The notes under the pieces were generated by a model, which was not told the origin of the DNA, searched no databases, and worked only from the letters and a program-made list of their open reading frames with translations. This document shows, piece after piece, positions 24,795 through 33,420 of a DNA stretch of 64,000 nt. Position numbers and translations under genes: made by a program. The first letter of the stretch is position 1; every line of letters starts with the position of its first letter. The DNA is from Bdellovibrio svalbardensis (GTDB taxonomy: Bacteria > Bdellovibrionota > Bdellovibrionia > Bdellovibrionales > Bdellovibrionaceae). The stretch covers positions 558,001-622,000 of the forward strand of contig NZ_JANRMI010000001.1 in NCBI RefSeq assembly GCF_029531655.1. The letters are read 5' to 3'.

Positions 24795-25637
24795 ATGGCT
24801 TATCTCGATAACTTCAATCATCAATTCTATGGTCCAGAAACAGGCAGTCCAGAGCCTCGAAAGTGGATCTTTATTCACGGTCTAATGGGTTTTGGACAAA
24901 ACTGGCGACGAATCATTTCAGGCTTGGAAAAGACCGAACGATGCCTTGCTTTTGATCAAAGGGGCCACGGTCGATCTTTCAAACCTGAATCTGGTTACAG
25001 TCCTGAAGACTATGCCGATGATTTGAAGAAGATTGTCGACGAGCTGGGCTGGAAGAAGTTCAACCTGGTCGGCCACTCCATGGGAGGCCGCAATGTCCTG
25101 GTTTTTGCCTCTAAATACCCCGAATACGTTGATAAACTGGTAATTGAGGACATCGGCCCCGAATCTAGCGCCAACGCCCATGAGTATTATGCTTATTTGT
25201 TGAATCTGGCTCCCACACCCTTTGCGAGCAGAGATGAGGCCCGCAAATTCTTTGCTGAGGACTTTATTCAGAAGGCTAAGACCCGAGAAAACGTCGAAGT
25301 CTTGTCGAAGTTCTTTTATAGCAATATGGAGGAAAAACCAGACGGGACCGTCGATTGGCGCTTCTCAAAGTATGCTATCATTGAGTCAGTTAAGGCAGGT
25401 CGTAATATGGATCGATGGCAGGAGGTCAGAGATCTAAAGGTTCCCACTCTGTTGATCAGGGGGGAAAGCTCGCAGGAGCTGAGCCAGCAGAATTACGAAG
25501 CCATGTTAGCCAGCAATCCAATGATTAAGGGCGTCGTAATACCCGGCGCTGGACATTGGGTCCATTCAGATCAAGCTCAGGCCTTTGTAGAGGCCCTAAA
25601 GAGCTTTGTTGGTGACTTTCCCAGCCCTGAAAAGTAA
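24795..25637 (+). CDS. Alpha/beta hydrolase
   Basis: A 280-residue soluble alpha/beta hydrolase. WIFIHGLMGFGQNWRRI has the oxyanion HG, CLAFDQRGHGRSF is the second block, and NLVGHSMGGRNVLVFA is the nucleophile elbow (Ser in GHSMG). The Asp is probably near LLIRGESSQELS, and the His is in IPGAGHWVHSD. It resembles the YbfF-type esterases and epoxide-hydrolase-like group; the substrate cannot be named. It stands between divergent pcnB and the helicase gene 30 bases downstream. Confidence 0.88.
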   Translation: MAYLDNFNHQFYGPETGSPEPRKWIFIHGLMGFGQNWRRIISGLEKTERCLAFDQRGHGRSFKPESGYSPEDYADDLKKIVDELGWKKFNLVGHSMGGRNVLVFASKYPEYVDKLVIEDIGPESSANAHEYYAYLLNLAPTPFASRDEARKFFAEDFIQKAKTRENVEVLSKFFYSNMEEKPDGTVDWRFSKYAIIESVKAGRNMDRWQEVRDLKVPTLLIRGESSQELSQQNYEAMLASNPMIKGVVIPGAGHWVHSDQAQAFVEALKSFVGDFPSPEK

Positions 25638-25667
25638 TTTTGGGGCTTAAACCCGGAGTAGTAAAAG

Positions 25668-27335
25668 TTGAAATTTTCAGAGTTAAATTTAGAAGCCACA
25701 TTGGCATCCGCAATCACCAAACTTGGTTATGAAGATTGCACCCCAGTTCAAGAGCAGGCCATCCCACACGTTCTCGATGGGAAAGACGTCGCAGGTCTTG
25801 CGCAAACAGGCACAGGCAAAACAGCAGCATTCGTTCTTCCTTTGATGGAGCGTATTCTTCGCGCTCGCCCAGCCCCTGGCGACGTGAGTGAAGAAGAAAA
25901 AGCAATTATCGAAAAACGCGCTTTCAAAGATTGGAAACCACAAAACTTTATTTTGATTCTGGTTCCAACTCGCGAATTGGCGGAACAAGTTCAAGATAAT
26001 ATTTTGAAATTGAGCATCGATTCAGGTTTGCGCGGATTTGCGATTTACGGCGGCACTGGTTATGACAAACAAAAAGACGCTCTTAAAAATAGCGTTGAGT
26101 TTATCGTAGCAACCCCAGGTCGCTTGATTGACCTTTACAAGGAACATCTTGTTGATTTGAAACAAGTGCGTGCAGTCGTCTTCGATGAAGCGGATCGTAT
26201 GTTCGACATGGGTTTCAAAGATGATATGAAGTTCATCTTGCAAAGAATCCCTAGAGAACGTCAGATCCTGGTGTTCTCTGCCACATTGAATTTCGATGTT
26301 TTGAACACGATCTATCAGTTCGGTTCTGAACCGGTAGAGATCAACATCAGCCGTGACCAGGCAAAAGCTGACAACGTGAAGGACCAAATCTTCCACGTCG
26401 GTAGCAATGAGAAGCCTCAACATCTTCTTTCTTTGTTAAAAGCACAGAATCCAAAACAAGCGATCATCTTCACAAACTTCAAATTGAATGTTGAGAAGAT
26501 CACCAAGTTCTTGGTGGATAACGGAGTTCCAGCGATGGCGATTTCGAGCTTGTTGACTCAAGCGCAGCGCAATCGCGTGATTGAACAGTTCAAGGCTGAA
26601 AATCATTTGAACATTCTAGTGGCGACAGACGTAGCTGCCCGTGGTTTGGATATCAAAGGCGTAGACCTTGTGATCAACTACGAACTTCCAATGGACAGCG
26701 AATCTTACGTTCATCGTATTGGTCGTACCGGCCGTGCGGGAACAACAGGTTCAGCGTTCTCATTGGTTGGCGATAAAGACATCGAGTCCTTGGCGCGCAT
26801 TGAAGAATATTTGAAGCATAAAATTGAAGTGGGCTATCTTGAAAATGATCAGCTTCTTCAAGAGTTCAAACCTTTCCCATCTCATTTCGATGGTCACTAT
26901 CCAAAATCATTGGATCGTGGGCCTCGCAAAGAGGGTGGAGACCGTGGACCTCGTCGTGAAGGCGGCCCTCGCAGAGAAGGCGAACGTGGCCCTCGTAGAG
27001 AAGGCGGAGGCCGTGATGGCAACCGTGGTCCTCGCAGAGAAGGTGACCGTGGACCTCGTGGTGAACACAGACAAGGTCAAGGTTCAGGCCCTATTGCTCA
27101 AGGAACGAAAACGGAAAGACCGCCACGTCCAGAGCACAAACATACAGAACACAAACGCCAAGATGGACAGCGCCCACAACACGCTCACAAACGTCACGAA
27201 AATCGTGGCAGCGGACCTATCAAGAAAATTGAAGGTGGACGTAAACCAGGCGGTTACCAGCACGCGAAGAAAGCTCCAGCTCCTAAGAGCGTGGGACAAA
27301 AAATTGCGGGATTCTTTAAGAAGATTTTCTCGTAA
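25668..27335 (+). CDS. DEAD-box RNA helicase with Arg/Gly-rich tail
   Basis: An ATP-dependent RNA helicase of 555 residues. The core (~1-395) has the Q motif (YEDCTPVQEQAIP), AQTGTGKT, PTRELAEQ, TPGRLIDL, VFDEADRMFDMGF, SAT, and in domain 2 VATDVAARGLDIKG and HRIGRTGRAG. From about residue 420 it changes to a basic tail with repeated RGPRREG units, then His/Lys-rich sequence. Such tails bind RNA non-specifically and may promote condensates. The only start is TTG, with GGAG nine bases upstream. Roles could be RNA decay or ribosome assembly. Confidence 0.93.
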   Translation: MKFSELNLEATLASAITKLGYEDCTPVQEQAIPHVLDGKDVAGLAQTGTGKTAAFVLPLMERILRARPAPGDVSEEEKAIIEKRAFKDWKPQNFILILVPTRELAEQVQDNILKLSIDSGLRGFAIYGGTGYDKQKDALKNSVEFIVATPGRLIDLYKEHLVDLKQVRAVVFDEADRMFDMGFKDDMKFILQRIPRERQILVFSATLNFDVLNTIYQFGSEPVEINISRDQAKADNVKDQIFHVGSNEKPQHLLSLLKAQNPKQAIIFTNFKLNVEKITKFLVDNGVPAMAISSLLTQAQRNRVIEQFKAENHLNILVATDVAARGLDIKGVDLVINYELPMDSESYVHRIGRTGRAGTTGSAFSLVGDKDIESLARIEEYLKHKIEVGYLENDQLLQEFKPFPSHFDGHYPKSLDRGPRKEGGDRGPRREGGPRREGERGPRREGGGRDGNRGPRREGDRGPRGEHRQGQGSGPIAQGTKTERPPRPEHKHTEHKRQDGQRPQHAHKRHENRGSGPIKKIEGGRKPGGYQHAKKAPAPKSVGQKIAGFFKKIFS

Positions 27336-27372
27336 GGTTTTAGTTTCAGATTTCTTGGAATCTAAATTGAAA

Positions 27373-27402
27373 TAAAAAAGGAGCCCTGCGGCTCCTTTTT
27401 TT
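27373..27402. terminator. Bidirectional terminator after the helicase gene
   Basis: AAAAAAGGAGCC and GGCTCCTTTTTT enclose a short CTGC loop. It serves the helicase gene and the convergent ankyrin gene. Confidence 0.88.
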
Positions 27403-27414
27403 GCTCTTTGATCT

Positions 27415-28074
27415 CTACTTCTTCAGTAGTTTCACAACGTCTTCGTTTTGAGCCTTGATCGCGATATCAAGGGCGGTTTTGCCGTTTTGATTTTTCGCTT
27501 TCTTGTCAGCTCCGGCCTTCAGTAAGATGCTTGCCGTTTTTGCGGATCCAAAACGTGCTGCTTCCATCAAAGGTGTCGTACTGGCGTTGCTGGCTTTGTT
27601 GACCAATGCCGGCTTCTTTTTGATAAGCAAATTCATAATGTCATTTTGATTTGCTGTGGTGGCGATCAAAAGCGCTGATTCACCTTCACCACTGATATCA
27701 TCAACCATCGCCCCTTGTTTGATCAGATCAAGAGCGATTTCTGGTTGTTCATTGACCAAAGCAAAGTACAAAGCTGTCTGGCCTTCTTGGTTCTTGATAT
27801 TCACATCGGCTTTGTGTTCCAACAAAAACTTCGCAGCTTCCTGGTGACCGTTCGAGGCCGCCACCATCAATGCTGTGTAGCCGGCTTTGTCTTTCGCGTT
27901 GATATCAACTTTTGATTTTACTAAAGAGTTGAGTTTTTTAACGTCGCCTTCGGCCGAAGCACTCATTAGGGGGCTCGTGGTGCCTGCAGTTTCCTTTTTG
28001 GCAGTCCCTGCGCAGGCTGTTTGCACAACCAGCGCCAGAGAGAGAGAAACGAGAACTGCGAATTTCTTATTCAT
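27415..28074 (-). CDS. Exported ankyrin-repeat protein
   Basis: A 219-residue protein with a signal peptide (MNKKFAVLVSLSLALVVQTACAG; Cys21 might be lipidated, though the residue at -3 is Gln). The mature part is about five ankyrin repeats, for example DKAGYTALMVAASNGHQEAAKFLLEHKADVN and NQEGQTALYFALVNEQPEIALDLIKQGAMVD. Ankyrin repeats bind proteins. It starts 8 bases after the PBP4-like gene on the same strand, so a partner role for that enzyme in the periplasm is plausible but unproven. Confidence 0.88.
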   Translation of the reverse strand: MNKKFAVLVSLSLALVVQTACAGTAKKETAGTTSPLMSASAEGDVKKLNSLVKSKVDINAKDKAGYTALMVAASNGHQEAAKFLLEHKADVNIKNQEGQTALYFALVNEQPEIALDLIKQGAMVDDISGEGESALLIATTANQNDIMNLLIKKKPALVNKASNASTTPLMEAARFGSAKTASILLKAGADKKAKNQNGKTALDIAIKAQNEDVVKLLKK

Positions 28075-28082
28075 AAGAGCTC

Positions 28083-29432
28083 CTATTTCAAACTTGTTGA
28101 AACTTTCGAAGTCTGTTCTTCAACCAATGTAGACTGATCATCCGTAGGGTTCATATCGCCAAGTTGCTTGTAGCTAAACTTCGTGAGCTTTTGTCTTTCC
28201 GCCAACGTCTGCACCAAAGAACGGATCAGGACACGCGCGTTTGTGGTGTCTGCACCTCCGTAATTGTCCGGTGAGGTGAGGACTGCGAAGAAGAGGTCGC
28301 CATCTTTTGTGGAAAGCATGCCGCCGAAAGTAATCGCCTTATCCGCAGAGCCCGTTTTTGCAACCAAGGTGTTGTCGTAAGTGCTCGAACCGTAGAGACC
28401 CTTAAAAGTGGAGTATGATTCGCCCGATCCGCCAACAGCCATGACGTCAGCCATCTGGAAAGGGCGTGAACCTTTGTAGGCCTCAATCGTCTTATCAAGG
28501 TCTTGCATGATATGAACAAGTGCAGAGCAAGAAACCAGATTATATAGTTTCACTCCATCAATGATGGCTGGGTATCCCGAACCATTGTACATCTCAATAT
28601 CATTGGCACTTAACTTCATACGGTCAGCCACGAATTTCTTGTAGCCTTCCGCGCCACCCAACTTTTCAAAGATCACATTCGGTGGATAGTTGAATGAGTA
28701 CTTGTTGAGGTCCTTCAAGATCATATGCAAAGGACGAGACTTCACAGAGAAAGTCTTTGAAGGAACGGTTTTCAAATACACGGAGTAGCGATCTTTCGTG
28801 ACCACGCCGATATTATCAAAATTGCCGCGAAGGCCTGATTTGAGCTTTATAAATGCTGTCAGGTCATTTTTAGTTTTTGTTGAATTGAAATAGCGAGCCG
28901 GATCTTCCCAGCCTGCTGCGTGATCCTTTTGATGCTTCATAACATCCAAGTACACCGGGAAGAACTGATCATAAGAGAAGGTTTCGATGAACTTGCAGTT
29001 CTGCGCCTGCAGTTTTGGTTTTAGTTGTGTGAAAATACGAGTCAACATATCGCGACCCATATACGGATCCATGTCGCCTTCAATATGGATATTGCAGTTC
29101 GCTGTTTTTGAACCCGGTGTGACATGAATTTTGGTTTTGAAGCGATACTCAGGCCCCAGTTTCGCAATCGCCCACTGGGTTGTTAAAACCTTTGAGAGGG
29201 AGGCGATACGAAATTTCGTTTCGACATCTTTATCAGTCACGTTGGTGGGGTTCTTTTTTAAAACGGAATCATCGGCGATCTCTTCCTTTGTAGGATTGAA
29301 TGCCTGCGCAGCCGTGTCGCTTTGTTTCATAAAGCACATGGCGTTCATTTCCACTTTGGCCATGGCTGATGAGGCCATCAGGCTCAATCCTAGGGTCAGG
29401 GAGGCAGCGTTTACCAGCTTACGTGAGATCAT
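28083..29432 (-). CDS. D-alanyl-D-alanine carboxypeptidase/endopeptidase, PBP4 (S13) type
   Basis: A 449-residue penicillin-binding protein. The start at 29432 gives a clean signal peptide (MISRKLVNAASLTLGLSLMASSAMA) with GGAG upstream; the longer frame to 29558 has none. The active-site motifs are SLSK (nucleophile Ser), a degenerate SxN in NGSGYP, and KTGSADKA. PBP4 enzymes trim or cut peptide cross-links in peptidoglycan. In Bdellovibrio, enzymes of this class are known to round prey cells; whether this copy does so is not shown here. It forms an operon with the ankyrin gene and is divergent from lrgA-lrgB. Confidence 0.85.
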   Translation of the reverse strand: MISRKLVNAASLTLGLSLMASSAMAKVEMNAMCFMKQSDTAAQAFNPTKEEIADDSVLKKNPTNVTDKDVETKFRIASLSKVLTTQWAIAKLGPEYRFKTKIHVTPGSKTANCNIHIEGDMDPYMGRDMLTRIFTQLKPKLQAQNCKFIETFSYDQFFPVYLDVMKHQKDHAAGWEDPARYFNSTKTKNDLTAFIKLKSGLRGNFDNIGVVTKDRYSVYLKTVPSKTFSVKSRPLHMILKDLNKYSFNYPPNVIFEKLGGAEGYKKFVADRMKLSANDIEMYNGSGYPAIIDGVKLYNLVSCSALVHIMQDLDKTIEAYKGSRPFQMADVMAVGGSGESYSTFKGLYGSSTYDNTLVAKTGSADKAITFGGMLSTKDGDLFFAVLTSPDNYGGADTTNARVLIRSLVQTLAERQKLTKFSYKQLGDMNPTDDQSTLVEEQTSKVSTSLK

Positions 29433-29578
29433 CGGGGCTCCAATCTTTAAACTCGTGGACCTTTTTCCAAGTTCTATACCAGCTCTATCTCCAATCCTTT
29501 TAGTTACAGGTGTCTCATTCTTCGACAGTGCCAAAAATTGCGGTTCAATTTGAGACACACTGGGCGTACAGTAGGCTC

Positions 29579-29938
29579 ATGCTTTTGGCCCTCTTTATAT
29601 TACTATCCTTTCAACTTCTTGGTGAGGGGACTGTCCAGCTTTTCCATTTGTTTATCCCGGGCCCTGTCTTGGGAATGGTTTATTTCTTTTTGGCCCTGCT
29701 TTTGTGGAAGCCAATGAAGGGCCACGTTGAAAGTCTGACCCAGTTTATTACCACTCATTTATCTTTGTTCTATATTCCAGCCGGTGTGGGGTTGATCGAG
29801 TACTTTGATCTTTTTGGCAAATATGGAGTGGGGATGGTGCTGACAATTATTTTCAGCACGACGATCACCATTGTCGCCACCGCGCTGATTTTCCACTGGG
29901 TTTTGAAGTGCTCGGGCAAAGGGGAATCTCATGATTGA
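29579..29938 (+). CDS. lrgA: LrgA/CidA family holin-like membrane protein
   Basis: A 119-residue membrane protein with about four helices. LLSFQLLGEGTVQLFHLFIPGPVLGMVYFFLALL and FITTHLSLFYIPAGVGLIEYFDLF are the LrgA/CidA signature. The family influences murein hydrolase activity, programmed lysis and, in some bacteria, pyruvate transport. I use the ATG at 29579; an in-frame GTG at 29510 would add 23 polar residues not typical of the family. It overlaps lrgB by 8 bases. Confidence 0.85.
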   Translation: MLLALFILLSFQLLGEGTVQLFHLFIPGPVLGMVYFFLALLLWKPMKGHVESLTQFITTHLSLFYIPAGVGLIEYFDLFGKYGVGMVLTIIFSTTITIVATALIFHWVLKCSGKGESHD

Positions 29939-30611
29939 GATCTTCTCGCTTATTCTGACCTTGGGAGTCTATTTGGCTTCGCGAAAAGCCAGCACGAAGC
30001 TGAACAATCATCCTCTGCTCAGTCCCGCGGTGCTCTCGATCCTGATTATTTCGGCAATCCTTTTGATATTTAAAATTCCCTATAGAGAGTATTTCCAGGG
30101 AGCTCGCCCGATTCATTTTATGTTGGGGCCGGCAACGGTGTCTTTGGCGTTGCCACTCTTTGCCCAGTTGGAAAAATTGAAGAAGCTGCTGGTCCCACTG
30201 TGCCTCTCTTTGATAGTGGGCTCTGTGATTGGAATTTTTAGCGCGGTATTGATTGGGGCTTCGTTTGGTTTACCTCACGAAATTCTTTTGTCCTTGGCGC
30301 CGAAATCTGTGACCACTCCGATTGCTATGGGTGTATCTGAAAAAATCGGGGGCATCGCTTCACTGTCGACAGTGTTTGTGATGATCACAGGTCTTTTTGG
30401 TGCGGCGATTGCGACGTCTATTTTGGGCATGGTCAAAGTCAAAGACCCTGCAGTGAAGGGCTTTGCTTTGGGGTTGGCTTCTCATGGTTTGGGTACAGCT
30501 CGCGCTTTTCAGGTGTCTTCGGTAGCAGGTGCCTTTGCTGGATTGGCAATGGCCTTGAATGGCTTGATGACAGCGATTCTTGTTCCTCTTTTGTTGTTTT
30601 TAATTCCCTAG
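29931..30611 (+). CDS. lrgB: LrgB/CidB family membrane protein
   Basis: A 226-residue membrane protein with many helices and the LrgB signature: NNHPLLSPAVLSILIISAILLIF, LGPATVSLALPLFAQ, LSLAPKSVTTPIAMGVSEKIGG and FALGLASHGLGTARAFQVSS. It acts with LrgA, encoded directly upstream with overlap. The pair lies divergent from a peptidoglycan carboxypeptidase, which fits a shared role in cell-wall remodelling or lysis at the end of a growth cycle; the context is suggestive only. Confidence 0.92.
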   Translation: MIEIFSLILTLGVYLASRKASTKLNNHPLLSPAVLSILIISAILLIFKIPYREYFQGARPIHFMLGPATVSLALPLFAQLEKLKKLLVPLCLSLIVGSVIGIFSAVLIGASFGLPHEILLSLAPKSVTTPIAMGVSEKIGGIASLSTVFVMITGLFGAAIATSILGMVKVKDPAVKGFALGLASHGLGTARAFQVSSVAGAFAGLAMALNGLMTAILVPLLLFLIP

Positions 30612-30634
30612 TTTTTCTCGGTGAAACGCGAAAG

Positions 30635-30662
30635 TTTATGATTTCGAAATTGAAATCATAAA
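30635..30662. terminator. AT-rich hairpin after lrgB
   Basis: TTTATGATTTC and GAAATCATAAA are exact 11-bp arms with a 6-base loop. No T run follows. It could be a weak terminator, or an operator for the chemoreceptor gene 180 bases downstream. Confidence 0.45.
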
Positions 30663-30841
30663 TTAATTACTGTTTTCTTTAGTCCGGTGTGAGTATTTGC
30701 TCTACAGCTTGAATATTAAGATTACGCAATCATTGTATCCAAAGGGGCTTGGCGGAGCATTTTGCAATATGGGGTCCTATTGAGTTTTCAAATTTCACCG
30801 AACAAGCGTGTGAAGTTTAGAACCATTCAAGGAGACCCAGC

Positions 30842-32416
30842 ATGAAGTTCAACACCAAGGTAATGTTAAGCATCGCACTCGCTTGTATCATCTGTACTGC
30901 TGCTGCTGTTTTTGTTTCATCGTCACGTATTTCTGCGCAAGGAGAACAGCAACTGATTGAGAAATCAAAAGCGATTCTCTCCCGCCTGGAAGCAGTTCGG
31001 TCCTATGTCGCCGCTCAAGGTGGATTGGATGCAAGTATTGAAAAGGCGGTCAGTACTTATGCCGATGGAAATCTTCCCAAGGATGCGAAGCACACAATTC
31101 TAAAACAAGTTCCTATTTTTGCCGCGATGAAAGTGGGGGCGGAAGGTGCTAAAGAAGAAGGTTATACTTTCCGTATTTTTTCAGATGAGCCTCGCAATCC
31201 AGATAACAAAGCCACCGCTTCTGAGATGGAAATCTATAAGAGGTTTTTAGAAAATCCTGAACTGCGTGAGATCTCTACTTCGACCGAGCAGGACATCATT
31301 GTGTACCGTCCTGTCAGATTGTCAGCGTCACAAGGTTGTATGAATTGTCATGGTGATCCGGCAAAATCTCCGTGGAAAAACGGCAAAGATATTTTGGGTT
31401 ATCAAATGGAAAACTGGTCTGATGGAAAACTCCATGGAGCCTTTGGTGTGATCTCCAGCAAAGCAGAAATTAAAGCCGCTGCAGCAAGTGCGACTTGGTA
31501 TATTATCGCTTGGTCAGGCGGTCTGTCGGTTGTTGCATTGTTATTGGCATTTGTAATTTTGCGACCTCCAATGAAGGCCCTTTCAGGAATTGCTGAAAAA
31601 CTTCAGGATGCGGGAACGGGTGTGGCCCAAGCCAGTGTTGAGATCTCCAAATCATCAAGTGACTTGAGTGCCGCCGCGACAACGGCAGCGGCATCCCTGG
31701 AAGAAACGACGGCAGCGACAGAGGAAATGTCGAGCATGATTCGCATGAATGCGGAACATACCAATGGAGCCAGGACCTTGGCGGAGCAGGCGCAAGTCAA
31801 AGCTCGAACTGGAAAAGACGAAGTTGAAAAATTAATTGTGTCGATGGACGAGATTGCCAAGAGTTCTAAAAAAATTGAAGAGATTATCACCGTCATCGAT
31901 GATATCGCCTTCCAGACGAATCTTTTGGCATTGAATGCCGCTGTCGAGGCAGCTCGAGCTGGAGAACAAGGAAAAGGGTTCGCAGTTGTTGCCGAGGCCG
32001 TGCGCGCTTTGGCACAAAGAAGTGCGACGTCAGCGAAAGAGATTTCCGGTCTTATCAAAGACAGTGTTGAGAAAATTGAGAATGGTCATGAAGTCGTTCA
32101 AGCCAGTGGATCCATGTTGAATGAAATCGTCTTGCAGATTGAAAAGCTCACTTCGTTGAATATCGAAATCTCCACCGCGAGCACAGAGCAGGCTCAGGGG
32201 GTCACTTCGATCAACGCGTCTATTAATGACCTAGATCGCGTCACGCAGAGTAATGCGGCGGCGGCTGAAGAATGTGCTGCCTCAGCAGAAGTTCTCACTA
32301 AACGATCAAAGCAAATGCACAACATGGTCCAAGAGCTAATTACAATTATTGAGGGGCCGCAGAGTGCGTCTGGTCCTTCGAATGAATTCGAAAAAAAGGC
32401 AGCTCACGCTGCCTAG
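30842..32416 (+). CDS. Methyl-accepting chemotaxis protein with Tll0287-like (DUF3365) haem-type sensor domain
   Basis: A 524-residue chemoreceptor. An N-terminal helix (residues ~7-27) and a second at ~217-238 bracket a periplasmic domain of the Tll0287-like/DUF3365 type ([33 protein letters not shown]). It contains CMNCH at 166-170, a c-type haem attachment motif, so redox, oxygen or NO sensing is likely. No clear HAMP domain follows. The cytoplasmic signalling tip [20 protein letters not shown] and [19 protein letters not shown] is standard. AAGGAG lies just before the ATG. It probably signals through the cheW/cheA system 8-10 kb upstream. Confidence 0.92.
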   Translation: MKFNTKVMLSIALACIICTAAAVFVSSSRISAQGEQQLIEKSKAILSRLEAVRSYVAAQGGLDASIEKAVSTYADGNLPKDAKHTILKQVPIFAAMKVGAEGAKEEGYTFRIFSDEPRNPDNKATASEMEIYKRFLENPELREISTSTEQDIIVYRPVRLSASQGCMNCHGDPAKSPWKNGKDILGYQMENWSDGKLHGAFGVISSKAEIKAAAASATWYIIAWSGGLSVVALLLAFVILRPPMKALSGIAEKLQDAGTGVAQASVEISKSSSDLSAAATTAAASLEETTAATEEMSSMIRMNAEHTNGARTLAEQAQVKARTGKDEVEKLIVSMDEIAKSSKKIEEIITVIDDIAFQTNLLALNAAVEAARAGEQGKGFAVVAEAVRALAQRSATSAKEISGLIKDSVEKIENGHEVVQASGSMLNEIVLQIEKLTSLNIEISTASTEQAQGVTSINASINDLDRVTQSNAAAAEECAASAEVLTKRSKQMHNMVQELITIIEGPQSASGPSNEFEKKAAHAA

Positions 32417-33420
32417 ATCTCTTTAAGTTTGGAGGCGAAGCCTTTAACCCAGCGGTCGTCTTCATTGACACAGGGGATGACGTAAAGGTTGTCGCCACCG
32501 GCATGTTTGAAGGTTTCAGCACCGCCCATGGCGATTTCTTCCAAAGTTTCGATGCAATCCGCAACAAACGATGGGCAGATGACGGCGACGTTCTTCTTGT
32601 CGGTTTTCGCTAGAACTTCCAAACTGTGTTCTGTGGACGGCTTAAGCCATTCCGCTCGGCCCAGTCTGGATTGGAATGAAACACTCCAGTGGGATGACTG
32701 CAGATTCAGGCTTTCAGCGATCTTGGTCGCCGTGGCAAAACACTGCGCGCGGTAACAAGGTTTTTCACAAGCTGATTTTTCAAAGCAGCAGTCTTCAGAG
32801 CGTAAGCATCCTTCATTTCTGCGAATATGACTTTCGGGAAGTCCATGGAAAGAAAACAGATAGTGATCAATCTTTTTACTTTCCAGACTCTCTTCAAGGA
32901 TTTCCACGGAGGGCTGAATAAAGCTGTCATCTTGGTAAAAATCACGCAAAGTTTTGGTCGGAATTTGAATGCCGTGCTTCTTTCTAACGCGTTCAAACTC
33001 TTTCAGCATGGAGCCAGTGGTAGCATCGGCATATTGCGGGAACATCGGAACTAAAATGATGGAATCCACTTTTTTAGCTGCGAACTCCTTGAGAGAGGTC
33101 TCAATGGAGGGTTCACTGTAACGCATGCCCAATTTGATGCTGTAATCAGCACCCATCTCGGTTTGAAGTTTTTCCGCAAAGTGTTTTGAGTAAACCCATA
33201 GCGGCGAGCCTTCGCTCATCCAAACTTTTCTATAGTTTTCCGCTGAAAAGGGCGCGCGCCGAGGGACGATGATGCCATGAACCAAGGGCCAGCGAATAAT
33301 AAAAGGTAAATTGATGACGTCCTTATCCATGAGGAAATCCAGAAGATACTCTTTGACGTCATTCACCTCATAAGAACGAGGTGTCCCAATGTTAAAAAGA
33401 ATTACACCGGTTTTAGCCAT
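32413..33420 (-). CDS. hemH: Ferrochelatase with internal Cys cluster
   Basis: HemH inserts ferrous iron into protoporphyrin IX to make haem. Starting at ATG 33420 it has 335 residues; the upstream extension is a shadow of hemG. Family blocks are [44 protein letters not shown] and [13 protein letters not shown], with the catalytic His at ~192. After it comes a segment with six Cys (~205-227: C-x5-CC-x5-C-x3-C-x4-C), resembling the internal cysteine set of ferrochelatases that hold a [2Fe-2S] cluster, known from myxobacteria. It is last in the haem operon and overlaps hemG by 8 bases. Confidence 0.93.
   Translation of the reverse strand: MAKTGVILFNIGTPRSYEVNDVKEYLLDFLMDKDVINLPFIIRWPLVHGIIVPRRAPFSAENYRKVWMSEGSPLWVYSKHFAEKLQTEMGADYSIKLGMRYSEPSIETSLKEFAAKKVDSIILVPMFPQYADATTGSMLKEFERVRKKHGIQIPTKTLRDFYQDDSFIQPSVEILEESLESKKIDHYLFSFHGLPESHIRRNEGCLRSEDCCFEKSACEKPCYRAQCFATATKIAESLNLQSSHWSVSFQSRLGRAEWLKPSTEHSLEVLAKTDKKNVAVICPSFVADCIETLEEIAMGGAETFKHAGGDNLYVIPCVNEDDRWVKGFASKLKEI

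Noticed and set aside
27005-27070. Repeated CCTCG-CGTGG bases as a CRISPR-like array
   Set aside because: The repeats are codon repeats of the RGPRREG tail in the helicase frame, too short and irregular for an array.
26824-27375. A 183-codon plus-strand frame overlapping the helicase tail
   Set aside because: It is the shifted reading of the repetitive Arg/Gly-coding region, which is open in several frames because of base composition.
29510-29578. GTG at 29510 as the lrgA start
   Set aside because: It adds 23 polar residues before the first membrane helix, unlike the family, and overlaps the promoter region of the divergent PBP4 gene.
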